Source: Verrucomicrobiaceae bacterium
GTDB lineage: Bacteria; Verrucomicrobiota; Verrucomicrobiae; Verrucomicrobiales; Akkermansiaceae
Reading direction: 5' to 3'
Length of the DNA: 11,105 nt
Assembly: GCA_947372405.1 (NCBI GenBank)
Contig: CANBTO010000119.1
Span: 1-11,105 of the forward strand
Part shown: piece after piece, positions 1 to 7,311 of the stretch
How the letters are laid out: each line of letters begins with the position of its first letter
Numbering within the stretch: the first letter of the stretch is position 1
Notes under the pieces: generated by a model
What the model was told of the DNA's origin: nothing
Databases searched by the model: none
The model's input: the letters and a program-made list of their open reading frames with translations, nothing else
Made by a program: the position numbers and the translations under genes

Positions 1-900
1 CACCAATGGATACATGTGGTGCTCGACATGATAGTTCATGTTCCAATAGATGAACCGGCTGACAGGGTTCATGTAAACCGTCCGGCAGTTCAAGCGGTGG
101 TCGAGCACGTTTTCGGCAAGTCCGGCGTGCTGCGGCGTGTTCTGGATGATCATCAGCCAGGTGCCGAAAAACTGCGGCAGGACAAACAGGAAGATCGGCA
201 GCCAGCTCCGCATCGCGACGGCCGCGGCGATCACCACCAGATAGATCACCAGATAGATACGCGCGTTTCGATAGACTTTCGGAAACTCGCTTTCCGGAAT
301 GAACGTTTTCTCCACCTCCGTGATCCTGCCCGTGGCGTGGACTAACAGTTTCGGAAAAAAACTCCGGTAGCCTCCGACGTTGGCGAGGCTGAGCACGTGG
401 GCCAGCATGTCCGGCGGACGCGGCACCTGGATTTCCGGGTCGCGTCCGACGATGATGGTGTCGCTGTGATGGCGGGTGTGGCTCCAGCGCCAGACGACCG
501 ACTCGCGCATGACCATGAACGAGGCGATCTCGTAAAGCGCGCGGTTCATCCAGTCGGTCTTGAACGCGGTGCCGTGGCCGCATTCGTGCCAGCGGCTGTC
601 CGAGCTCGTACCGTAAAACGTGGCGTAAACGAAGTAGGGCAGGACCGCCCACCACGTTCCCCAGAGCGCGGCGGTCGCCCAGCCGGTTCCTAGCAGAATG
701 AGGAACAGCAGGATGGTATCGCGGATGGCAGGTCCGTCCCGTCGCTCTAGCAGTTTCCGCAAGGTGGCCCGCGGGACCGGGCATTGATACCAGTCCGCTT
801 CTGCAAGTCCACGCTCGATGGCACGGGACGCCTCCTCGCCCACCAGGCTGTAGTCGAGGTGTAACGGCGGTTTGCCCAGTGTGACGCTGTCTTGGCTCAT
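1..900 (-). CDS. Membrane fatty acid desaturase-type di-iron enzyme, C-terminus cut by window edge
   Basis: The minus-strand frame is open for 300 codons from an ATG at 900 to the left edge, with no stop. It shows the three histidine boxes of the membrane desaturase/hydroxylase superfamily: HECGH at residues 105-109, HTRHH at 141-145 and HVEHH at 291-295. These bind the two irons that activate O2. Hydrophobic segments at about 61-96 and 215-257 fit an integral membrane protein with the His boxes on the cytoplasmic side. Only the tail after the third box should be missing, as the family is usually 320-400 residues. An AGGAGG lies 19 nt before the ATG, which is rather far. The gene is divergent from the homocysteine methyltransferase. 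Acyl-lipid desaturation is the default reading, but the superfamily also holds hydroxylases, including the MocD-type enzyme linked to rhizopine catabolism, so the substrate is unknown. Confidence 0.9.
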   Translation of the reverse strand, partial: MSQDSVTLGKPPLHLDYSLVGEEASRAIERGLAEADWYQCPVPRATLRKLLERRDGPAIRDTILLFLILLGTGWATAALWGTWWAVLPYFVYATFYGTSSDSRWHECGHGTAFKTDWMNRALYEIASFMVMRESVVWRWSHTRHHSDTIIVGRDPEIQVPRPPDMLAHVLSLANVGGYRSFFPKLLVHATGRITEVEKTFIPESEFPKVYRNARIYLVIYLVVIAAAVAMRSWLPIFLFVLPQFFGTWLMIIQNTPQHAGLAENVLDHRLNCRTVYMNPVSRFIYWNMNYHVEHHMYPLV

Positions 901-1004
901 AGTGGTGAATCGGCCAGCGCCTCCTATACGCCCGACCCGGGGCTTCTGTTGCCGGACGCTCCATAAATTTCCGGGTTTTGTCCACAGCATAGCAGACGTC
1001 ACGA

Positions 1005-1016
1005 CACACCCGTGTG
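1005..1016. repeat. Short inverted repeat in the divergent promoter region
   Basis: CACAC and GTGTG arms flank a 2-nt centre in the 212-bp gap between the desaturase and the homocysteine methyltransferase. It lies 20 bp upstream of the direct-repeat operator. GTGCGA follows at 1018-1023 and resembles the 3' part of the operator half-site. It could be an accessory regulator site or chance. Apart from this and the operator, I see no clear -35/-10 pair in the gap. Confidence 0.25.
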
Positions 1017-1031
1017 AGTGCGAATTCCCTT

Positions 1032-1071
1032 TCTTGTGCTCTCATGTGAATGTTTGGTGCTCTCGTGCGAT
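1032..1071 (+). promoter_or_regulatory. Putative AraC-type operator, copy A (direct repeat, 21-bp spacing)
   Basis: Two half-sites, GTGCTCTCATGTGA (1036-1049) and GTGCTCTCGTGCGA (1057-1070), match at 12 of 14 positions and start exactly 21 bp apart, two helical turns. The 40-bp block recurs without gaps in front of the URO-D gene at 8062 (31/40 identical). It ends 42 bp before the chosen ATG at 1113, where a class II AraC-type activator would sit next to the -35 element. The AraC-family gene at 2029-2742 is the obvious candidate regulator. The site overlaps the alternative ATG at 1050 and so argues against that start. Confidence 0.6.
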
Positions 1072-1112
1072 CCCCGCCATCCCGGCTTGTTCCGGCTGGC
1101 CGCGAATGGTTC

Positions 1113-2024
1113 ATGGAGACGATGAATCCGAAAAACCTGATGGAGGAACTGGCAGCACGTCCGGTCTGCGGCGATGGCGCGATGGGGACGCTGCTGATGG
1201 CTCGCGGCATGACCAGCGGAGCCTGCGGCATGGCATGGAATCTGGAACGCCCCGAGGACGTGGAGGCGATACATGACGCCTATCGCGCCGCGGGATCTCA
1301 ATTGATCACCACCAACTCGTTCGGAGGCTCACGCTTCGTGCTCGACTCGCACGGTCGCGCGGCCAGCGTGCGCGAACTCAACCTGGCCGCAGCACGGGTC
1401 GCTCGCGCCGCAGCGGGCGACGGTGCCTGGGTGCTCGGTGATGTGGGCCCCTGCGGTGATTTTCTGGAACCCGTCGGCGACCTGACGGAGATGGAGGTGC
1501 GCGACGCCTTCCGCGCCCAGATCGAAGCTCTGTTGGAAGGAGGAGCGGACGCAGTACTGGTGGAAACCATGAGCGATCCAGCCGAGATGTTGTTAGGCAT
1601 CGAGGCGGCGCTCGCCTGTGATCCGGCGGTGCCGGTGGTAGCCACTTATGCGTTCCAGAAAACCGCGAGCGGCGGCTTCCGCACGATGATGGGCACCACG
1701 GTGGACGAGGCGATCCGCCGCGCGGTGGATGCCGGCGCGAAAATCGTCGGCGCGAACTGCGGATCAGCGCTCGATTTCGACGACTATGTGGCGCTGTGCC
1801 GGGAAATCGCCGCAGCGGCAAACGGTGCGCGGGTGATCATCCAACCGAACGCCGGCGCACCCCAACAAGTTGATGGACGCACGGTCTATCTGGCGACACC
1901 CGCACAGATGGCAGCCGCGGCCGAACGCCTGATGGACGCCGGCGCGCATATTGTCGGCGGTTGCTGCGGCACCACGCCGGAGCATCTGGCGGCCATCGCA
2001 CGCAGCGTGGCGGCGCACGGTTGA
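1113..2024 (+). CDS. Zinc-dependent homocysteine S-methyltransferase (BHMT/MetH N-terminal type)
   Basis: This 303-residue protein is one Hcy-binding TIM barrel, predicted to methylate homocysteine to methionine. With the start at 1113, the zinc ligands of the family are visible: Cys216 in GANCG and the Cys284-Cys285 pair in GGCCGTTPEHL. CGDGAMGT (19-26), TTNSFGG (66-72) and GDVGPCG near 109-115 also match the family. It lacks the pterin, B12 and activation domains of full MetH, so the methyl donor must be another protein or a small molecule such as a betaine. The frame is open back to an ATG at 1050, but that start falls inside the operator. Starting at 1113 gives a 42-bp operator-to-ATG distance, close to the 47 bp at the 8062 gene; 1122 is also possible. 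The corrinoid neighbours suggest methylcobalamin protein as donor (inference). It ends 4 bp from the convergent araC-type gene with no visible terminator. Confidence 0.88.
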   Translation: METMNPKNLMEELAARPVCGDGAMGTLLMARGMTSGACGMAWNLERPEDVEAIHDAYRAAGSQLITTNSFGGSRFVLDSHGRAASVRELNLAAARVARAAAGDGAWVLGDVGPCGDFLEPVGDLTEMEVRDAFRAQIEALLEGGADAVLVETMSDPAEMLLGIEAALACDPAVPVVATYAFQKTASGGFRTMMGTTVDEAIRRAVDAGAKIVGANCGSALDFDDYVALCREIAAAANGARVIIQPNAGAPQQVDGRTVYLATPAQMAAAAERLMDAGAHIVGGCCGTTPEHLAAIARSVAAHG

Positions 2025-2028
2025 GATT

Positions 2029-2742
2029 TCATTTTCCCGCCTGTTCGCGGAACTGTCCGGGCGTGACGCCCTTCACATCGCGGAAGACGCGGGTGAAATA
2101 ACTCTGGTCGCAGAAGCCGCAGCGATCTGCGATGACGGCGAGCGTATCGTCCGTGTGGAGCAGCAGTTCACAGGCGAGGTCCACGCGGCACTGGCGTAGC
2201 AGTTCGGTGAACGAGCGGCCGGTGCGCTCCTTGAGCAGGTGTGAAAAATGGCCGGGCGAAATTCCCGCATGCCGGGCCGTCTGATCGCGGGTGATCTCGA
2301 GATGGAGATTTTCACGCATGTAATCCAAGGCCTTGCCGATAAGCAGCGGCGGTGTGAAATCCTTCTGCCGCTGGATGGTGGAAAACAGGTGGTCGAAGGC
2401 CTTGCGCAGCCAGGCGGCGAGTTGTTCGTCGTCATCAATCGCGGACAGCTCCGTTAGAATTTTGAAGTTCGTGCCGAGCACCTCGGACTGCATGGCACCG
2501 GCCTCGATCGCCGCGCGTGAGATCATCACCACGAGTTCCAACAGCAGTCCCTTGAGCAGGTCGCTGCGTTCCTCGCCCGCGCTGTAAATGTGCACGAGCA
2601 CGTGGTTGATGAGGCGCATCGCCTCACCGCGGTCGCCGCGGCGCATGGCGGCCAGCAGCGCGGGTTCCTGATAGAGATAGAACTCGCGTATCCGGTCATA
2701 GGGCCGGTGGTCGAGCAAGGGCACGGCGGGAAAGTCGTTCAT
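2029..2742 (-). CDS. AraC-family transcriptional regulator, no obvious ligand-sensing domain
   Basis: This 237-residue protein has a C-terminal AraC-type DNA-binding domain (about 132-234) with two helix-turn-helix motifs, near 152-172 (ARHAGISPGHFSHLLKE) and 200-221 (LAVIADRCGFCDQSYFTRVF). The N-terminal 130 residues are helical (LLAAMRRGDRGEAMRLIN, LLLELVVMISRAAIEAG). They resemble the linker found between PocR-type sensor and AraC domains in longer regulators, but the sensor itself is absent. The ATG overlaps the activase stop as ATGA, so it is translationally coupled and last in the DUF1638-activase-regulator operon. AraC proteins often bind direct repeats about 21 bp apart, which is what is seen at 1036-1070 and 7980-8014. 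It is therefore the likely activator of the island (inference). How it would sense an inducer is unclear. Confidence 0.9.
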   Translation of the reverse strand: MNDFPAVPLLDHRPYDRIREFYLYQEPALLAAMRRGDRGEAMRLINHVLVHIYSAGEERSDLLKGLLLELVVMISRAAIEAGAMQSEVLGTNFKILTELSAIDDDEQLAAWLRKAFDHLFSTIQRQKDFTPPLLIGKALDYMRENLHLEITRDQTARHAGISPGHFSHLLKERTGRSFTELLRQCRVDLACELLLHTDDTLAVIADRCGFCDQSYFTRVFRDVKGVTPGQFREQAGK

Positions 2743-4367
2743 GGCAGCATCAGGTGCTCTACATAGCGGTCCTCGAAATCGTCGACGAGGTTCAATTCGA
2801 TGACCTCCACCCGTTCGCGCAGGCTTTCCATCTCGTCGAGTGTGTTGCGGTCGATGAGCGCGAGCAGCGCGCCAGCGAGCGAGGTGTTGCCGACGACGCG
2901 GACCTGATCCGGATGGAAACCGGGCAACAATCCGCAGGCGATGGCATGCGGAACGTTGAGGTGCATGCCGAAACCGCCCGCCAGATAGAGCTGCGAAATT
3001 TCATCCGCGCGGATGCCTGCGGTTTCCAACAGGGTCTCGATGCCCGCGCCGATGGCAGCCTTGGCCTGAAGCAGCAAAGCGACGTCCACCTCGCTGACGA
3101 AAGGCCCGCAGTCAGCGCCGAGCCGCAGGGCGCGGCCGTCTTCATCGGACTGGCGGTGGCTTTCCGGCAGCGCGTCCCACGCGGCGGGAAGGAAACGCCC
3201 GGCAGTTCCTAACAGACCTGCGGCGCGCGCGGTGGCGAGGAAGTCGATGTATGCTGAGCCGCAGATGCCCGTAGCGCGGGACAGTGGCACGCCGCCGATG
3301 GTTTTCGTATGGATTTCAAAAGGATCGAGCGTGACGGAAAGATCACTCACCGCCCCATCACGGGCGCGGGTGCCGCACTTCAGACCACAACCCTCGAAAG
3401 CGGGACCGGCCGCGGTGGCGCAGGCGGTGAGCTGGCTTCCGTGCTGCAAGACGATCTCGCCATTGGTCCCGATGTCCACCAGCAGGCTCGGCGCGGCGTC
3501 GAAAATCATGCCGGTGGCGAGCGCTCCCGCGGTGATGTCCGCGCCGATGTAGGCTGCGATGGACGGCAGCAGATGGACAGGCGTATCCGGCGGCAGACCA
3601 TCGACGGCCAAGGCGATGTCCGCCGCAGCGAGTCTTCTACCTGCCAGAAACCGCGCGGTGAACGGGGCGATGCCGAGCGGCGTGGGATCCTCACCGACAA
3701 GCAGGTGCAGCATGGTGGTGTTACCGGCGATGGTGCCTCCGGCGATGCGGTCCGGTGAGCGGCCAGCACGTTCGCATGCCTGGACAAGCAACGGGGCAAG
3801 GGTTTCCAAGACCACCGCCGCCTGCATCGCGGCTACGGTCTCCGGCGTGCGTGCGGCGTCGATGCGGGTAAGGACGTTGTCACCGAAGCGGATCTGCGCG
3901 TTGAATCCACCGGCGCGGGAAAGGACCTCGCCGTTGGTTAGATCCACAATCAGAACAACCACGGTGGTGGTGCCGATGTCCACGGCAAAGCCTGTATCGC
4001 GCATGCCATGCGGAGCGAACAACGGGTCATGAGCGCAAGGCACGGCGATTTCAAAGGTCTCCCCGACCTGTGGCTTGTGCTCGATACGCGAGCGGGCGGG
4101 CAGCGCGATGGTGACCGGCCCCGTCAAGCGCGTGCGGCAAGCGCGCAGCGTGGCGGGCGCGGTGACGGTTGTGTTGTCCACGATCAGCGAGCCCTCCTTG
4201 AGCACCACCTCGCAACCGCGGCACAGTCCGCGCTGGCCACAGCGGGTGTTGAGCGGGTAGCCGTGGGCGGAGAGGATTTTCGTTAGAGCTCCGTCTTCGT
4301 CCGCGGTGCGGATCTCCACGCGTTCGCCATGCTCCGGTTCGAGGATGATGGTGCGGTGGCGGCTCAC
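2739..4367 (-). CDS. Corrinoid activation protein, 2Fe-2S ferredoxin plus ASKHA domain (RACo/RamA-like, DUF4445)
   Basis: This 542-residue cytoplasmic protein is predicted to use ATP to reduce inactive Co(II) corrinoid protein back to Co(I). The N-terminal ferredoxin carries Cys43, Cys49, Cys52 and Cys77 (CX5CX2CX24C), the plant-type [2Fe-2S] pattern of RACo, rather than the two C-terminal [4Fe-4S] clusters of archaeal RamA. The ASKHA part shows DIGTTTVVVL (130-139), GNTTMLHLLVG (215-225), PSIAAYIGADITAG (268-281), LLVDIGTNGEIVL (295-307) and GICGSAYIDFLA, with LAGGFG and GNTSLAGA near the C-terminus. The length fits the family. It starts with GTG, overlapping the DUF1638 stop by 4 nt (GTGA), and ends overlapping the AraC start. 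Its natural partner is the corrinoid protein at 7312-7941. Class is firm; the exact client is inferred. Confidence 0.92.
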   Translation of the reverse strand: MSRHRTIILEPEHGERVEIRTADEDGALTKILSAHGYPLNTRCGQRGLCRGCEVVLKEGSLIVDNTTVTAPATLRACRTRLTGPVTIALPARSRIEHKPQVGETFEIAVPCAHDPLFAPHGMRDTGFAVDIGTTTVVVLIVDLTNGEVLSRAGGFNAQIRFGDNVLTRIDAARTPETVAAMQAAVVLETLAPLLVQACERAGRSPDRIAGGTIAGNTTMLHLLVGEDPTPLGIAPFTARFLAGRRLAAADIALAVDGLPPDTPVHLLPSIAAYIGADITAGALATGMIFDAAPSLLVDIGTNGEIVLQHGSQLTACATAAGPAFEGCGLKCGTRARDGAVSDLSVTLDPFEIHTKTIGGVPLSRATGICGSAYIDFLATARAAGLLGTAGRFLPAAWDALPESHRQSDEDGRALRLGADCGPFVSEVDVALLLQAKAAIGAGIETLLETAGIRADEISQLYLAGGFGMHLNVPHAIACGLLPGFHPDQVRVVGNTSLAGALLALIDRNTLDEMESLRERVEVIELNLVDDFEDRYVEHLMLP

Positions 4368-5098
4368 GGTCTGGCGTCGGGGTTTTCCTGGCGCAGGATG
4401 TTTTCATCCGGCGAGTGGCCGGAGCGCATTCCCGGCGCTACTGTTAGAAACCGCGCGTCATCCCAGTTTCCCCATAACAGGTCACGAAGCAAAGTGGGAT
4501 CGCCATGGATGCGTTCGAATTTCCAGCCAAGGGAATCGGCACAACGTTTCGCGTAGGCGGCCTCTTCCTCAGCATCGGAGGTGCCAAGGTCGATGTAGGT
4601 GGCGGTGTCGTGCATCGCCCAGGTCTGGTTTTCGGATTCGATGAGGAACTCGACATCATCCTCATCAAACTGTTTGGAGAACTCCTCGCGGATGTAGGCA
4701 AGCCGGTCCGGACCCGGAACTCGGCTGGCGCGGTTCCAGCCGGGCGTGTAGTAGATGCAGGCGGGGCAGCCGCGCTGGTGGGCGGCATAGCCTTCCTTGC
4801 TGCCAAGAAAAACGGTGATGCAGTCGTGCGCCCGCGGCAACACGAAGGGGTGGCGTCCGGCCCGCAGGCCGGCAGTGCCCAGGCCGCATAGACCATAAGC
4901 CAGAACCACCGCATCGATGTCGTCGCGGGCATCGATGACGTCCAGTTCCGCCTGGAGCTTCGCACGCAGTTCGTCAGGCCGGTCGTGCAGGGCGATCTCG
5001 TATAACCGTGTTTCGATGATGTGCGGCGCGTCACCGGCCAGCAGCGAGATCTCGCGCTCAAACACAGTGCAGGCAAGCAGGGCGATTCTAGGCGTCAT
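4364..5098 (-). CDS. DUF1638 family protein, probable accessory factor of corrinoid methyl transfer
   Basis: This 244-residue soluble protein is recognised from the DUF1638 pattern: YGLCGLG (68-74), VLPRAHDCITVFLGSKEGY (86-104) and IYYTPGW (115-121). Five cysteines (10, 71, 93, 111, 114) and His91 in these conserved blocks could bind a metal or cofactor; this is my inference. No enzymatic role can be assigned with confidence. Genes of this family often accompany corrinoid methyltransferases and RamA-like activators. Here it is the first gene of a coupled operon, with its TGA overlapping the GTG of the activase, so both proteins are made together. The C-terminus (about 150-244) is acidic and less conserved. 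The promoter should lie in 5099-5269; I see no copy of the 40-bp operator facing this gene. Confidence 0.85.
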   Translation of the reverse strand: MTPRIALLACTVFEREISLLAGDAPHIIETRLYEIALHDRPDELRAKLQAELDVIDARDDIDAVVLAYGLCGLGTAGLRAGRHPFVLPRAHDCITVFLGSKEGYAAHQRGCPACIYYTPGWNRASRVPGPDRLAYIREEFSKQFDEDDVEFLIESENQTWAMHDTATYIDLGTSDAEEEAAYAKRCADSLGWKFERIHGDPTLLRDLLWGNWDDARFLTVAPGMRSGHSPDENILRQENPDARP

Positions 5099-5269
5099 GG
5101 CTGGTAGATGGGTTCAATCCGTCCAAGTGCGTTCCTTCATGATCGATCATTCCACGGATCAAAAGCAAAAACCCGGCATCCTCACACGGAAAATCATTTC
5201 CAGTCACAAGTGTGGTATTCTGATTTTCTTGCAAGTGTCCTGGCCAGTCAGCCGTAGTGTCTGCAAACC
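5099..5269. promoter_or_regulatory. Divergent intergenic promoter region between the DUF1638 operon and URO-D gene 1
   Basis: This 171-bp gap must carry the promoters of both flanking genes and is more AT-rich than the coding sequence around it. Visible elements are a perfect 12-bp palindrome ATGATCGATCAT (5139-5150) and three CAAGTG words: CAAGTGCG (5124-5131), CAAGTGTG (5207-5214) and CAAGTGTC (5232-5239). A weak match to one operator half-site, GTGGTATTCTGATT (5212-5225), ends 44 bp before the ATG at 5270, the same distance as at the two strong sites, but its 21-bp partner is missing. I see no convincing -35/-10 pair. Confidence 0.35.
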
Positions 5270-6259
5270 ATGAACCACGTCGAACGATTTCGAGCCGTGA
5301 TGAACTTCGAACCGGTGGACCGCCTCCCACGCTGGGAATGGGCGATGTGGTGGGACCAGACGATCAAGCGCTGGCACGGGGAGGGATTGCCAAACGAGTA
5401 TCATTTCAGCCAGGTATATGAGATCGCGCGCTACTTCGGTCTGGATCCCTATCAGCAGTTCTGGTTCAGCACCACCGATCCGACCATTGCCGCCACCCAG
5501 CATCACGTGGAGGGCATGGTCTCCAACATGGATGACTATCTCCGGGTGCGCCCGCAGTTGTTTCCCGATCATGGGCCATCCATCAGGGGAATGGCGGAGT
5601 GGGCGGCGCGACAGCAGCAGGGCGAGGCGGTGGTGTGGGCCACCATCGAAGGCTTCTTCTGGTTTCCCCGCACGCTGATGGGCTTCGAAAAAATGATGTA
5701 TGCCTACGAGGATGAGCCGGAATTGCTTCATCTCATCAACCAGGACCTGCTCGATTTCAATTTTCGACTGCTCGACGAGATGCTACAGGTCTGTGTTCCG
5801 ACGTTCATGACGATCGCCGAGGACATGTCCTATAACTCCGGCCCGATGATCTCGAAGCGCACCTTCGATGAATTCGTCGCCCCCTATTACCGCAAGCTGG
5901 TGCCGCGCCTGCAGGAGCACGATATCCCGTTGATCATGGACACGGACGGCGACGTGACAATGCTGGTGCCGTGGCTGCAGGAAAATGGAGTGAGAGGAGT
6001 GCTGCCACTGGAACGGCAAGCCGGCGTGGATGGCTTGAAACTCCGGCAGCAGTATCCCGACTTTTTCTTTGTCGGCCATTTCGACAAGATGACCATGAAC
6101 CGCGGCGAGGAGGCCATGCGCGCCGAGTTCGAGCGGCTCGTCCCCTTGATGAAATCCGGTGGTTTCATCCCGAGCGTGGACCACCAGACGCCGCCGGGAG
6201 TGTCGTTGGATCAATACCGTTGCTATCTCGGATTGCTGGAGGAATACACCAGGATTTGA
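5270..6259 (+). CDS. URO-D superfamily methyltransferase-like protein lacking the HxC zinc motif
   Basis: This 329-residue protein starts in the family's usual way (MNHVERFRAVMNFEPVDRLPRWEW) and has the overall order of URO-D-fold proteins. Where MtaA/MtbA-type enzymes have His-x-Cys, this one has MDTDGD (223-228). Where they have the third ligand Cys, it has FIPSVDHQTPPGVS (299-312). IAEDMSYNSGPMIS (182-195) is another conserved block of this subfamily. It is therefore unlikely to activate a thiol through zinc in the usual way and is also not a true HemE. A substrate-side methyltransferase or demethylase subunit acting on the corrinoid protein is my best guess. The ATG at 5270 has no clear Shine-Dalgarno. 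It is convergent with the next gene, with 9 bp between. Confidence 0.85.
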   Translation: MNHVERFRAVMNFEPVDRLPRWEWAMWWDQTIKRWHGEGLPNEYHFSQVYEIARYFGLDPYQQFWFSTTDPTIAATQHHVEGMVSNMDDYLRVRPQLFPDHGPSIRGMAEWAARQQQGEAVVWATIEGFFWFPRTLMGFEKMMYAYEDEPELLHLINQDLLDFNFRLLDEMLQVCVPTFMTIAEDMSYNSGPMISKRTFDEFVAPYYRKLVPRLQEHDIPLIMDTDGDVTMLVPWLQENGVRGVLPLERQAGVDGLKLRQQYPDFFFVGHFDKMTMNRGEEAMRAEFERLVPLMKSGGFIPSVDHQTPPGVSLDQYRCYLGLLEEYTRI

Positions 6260-6268
6260 AAGAGATCT

Positions 6269-7297
6269 CTAGTCCCTCAGGAACTCCTCCACCTTCGCCA
6301 TGATGCTACGCTCGCTGCCGCGGACGCTGAGCACGTCGCACTCGCTGCCGAGGATGAACGGATGCCCCACGTCGCGCATGCGTTCCAGCAATTGGTCGGA
6401 GAGTTCGCGCACCTTGGCCAGGCTCACCAGTTCGTCCGAGTAGAATTGTTTGGTGGGCAGATTGCCGTAAAGCACGGTGGACTTGGAAACCAGTGCCGCA
6501 TCCTCCCACAGTTGGCGTGAACAACCGAGACTGATCAAAGCCGGATCAAGACCTGCGAAACGGCTGACCATGCCGTCGGTCAGTTCGCCGCAGTCGTGGA
6601 AGATCAGATCGACGTCCGCCGCAGCCAATTGTTCGCGGATGATGCGGTTGAGCCGCATCACGTAGCGGTCGAACACTTCATAACTCTCGTCCAGTTGGTT
6701 CGGCGAGAAATAGACTTTGTTGGCGGCGGGCTCGCACAGGATGATGGCCTTGGCCCCGGCTTTGATCTGCGCATCGAGGTATGTGTTGATGGTTTTCGAG
6801 GAAAGCTCGAGCAGCCTTTCTAACATTCCAACCTCCTCCTCGTCATCAGCCGTGGCTCCGTCGCCGGCCAGGAATACCGGCGTGATCGGATCGGTGATGA
6901 GTTTGGTCATCAGCGAAAACGGCCCGATGCCCATGCCCACGGGCAGCAGGTCGGTTTCGTGGGCGATGTAATGGATCGCCTCGCAAACCGCTTCCATCCT
7001 TCGGGTAAGCGGAATTTCCCAATCTTCGTCAGGTGATTCCGTGAAGTGATAGGCGTCGATTTCCGCAGGGGCGATGCCGCGGGCTGACAACAGCGCTTCC
7101 TTTTCCAGCTTCAGGTCCATCAACGGCAGCGCCAGCGGGCAATGGAAACGGCGCGCAGCTTCCTCAATCACGCCACCGAGACGACGACCGTTGTTCGGTA
7201 TGACCTCGTGGTCGGCGTGCTCGTGAAGCACGAGGTGCGTGCCGATCGGCATCTTGAGGCCGTCCGCGGCGAGATTGAGATAATACTGCCGGTCCAT
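6269..7297 (-). CDS. Zinc-type URO-D family corrinoid methyltransferase (MtaA/MtbA-like)
   Basis: This 342-residue URO-D-fold protein carries the zinc triad of corrinoid methyltransferases: His234 and Cys236 in LIFHDCGELTDG and Cys320 in FILGSECDVLSVRG. In characterised relatives such as MtaA, MtbA and MtsA, these ligands hold a zinc that activates the thiol acceptor of the methyl group. Length is typical. It lies 14 bp downstream of the corrinoid protein gene on the same strand and is almost surely cotranscribed with it, so the two are likely direct partners. Whether the thiol is homocysteine, coenzyme-M-like or another compound cannot be read from the sequence. It differs strongly from the URO-D protein at 8062, so the two are not a recent duplication. 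Confidence 0.87.
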   Translation of the reverse strand: MDRQYYLNLAADGLKMPIGTHLVLHEHADHEVIPNNGRRLGGVIEEAARRFHCPLALPLMDLKLEKEALLSARGIAPAEIDAYHFTESPDEDWEIPLTRRMEAVCEAIHYIAHETDLLPVGMGIGPFSLMTKLITDPITPVFLAGDGATADDEEEVGMLERLLELSSKTINTYLDAQIKAGAKAIILCEPAANKVYFSPNQLDESYEVFDRYVMRLNRIIREQLAAADVDLIFHDCGELTDGMVSRFAGLDPALISLGCSRQLWEDAALVSKSTVLYGNLPTKQFYSDELVSLAKVRELSDQLLERMRDVGHPFILGSECDVLSVRGSERSIMAKVEEFLRD

Positions 7298-7311
7298 CGC
7301 AGTGCCGGTGA

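Noticed and set aside
1050..1112. Upstream ATG at 1050 as the start of the homocysteine methyltransferase
   Set aside because: It lies inside the conserved direct-repeat operator, the extra 21 residues do not resemble the family, and the 1113 start gives the same operator-to-start distance as at 8062.
999..1301. Open reading frame antisense to the start of the homocysteine methyltransferase
   Set aside because: It overlaps the promoter and a well-supported gene, has no recognisable domain, and is a composition shadow typical of GC-rich DNA.
5270..6259. HemE (uroporphyrinogen decarboxylase of haem synthesis) for the URO-D genes
   Set aside because: The N-terminal HemE signature is not visible, and the neighbouring corrinoid protein and activase, plus zinc motifs in two paralogs, point to methyl transfer.
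6447..6455. TGTTTGGTG, the operator core, inside a URO-D gene
   Set aside because: No second half-site 21 bp away, and it is coding (complement of Thr-Lys-Gln codons). A similar word in the sulfatase near 10779 has the same explanation.
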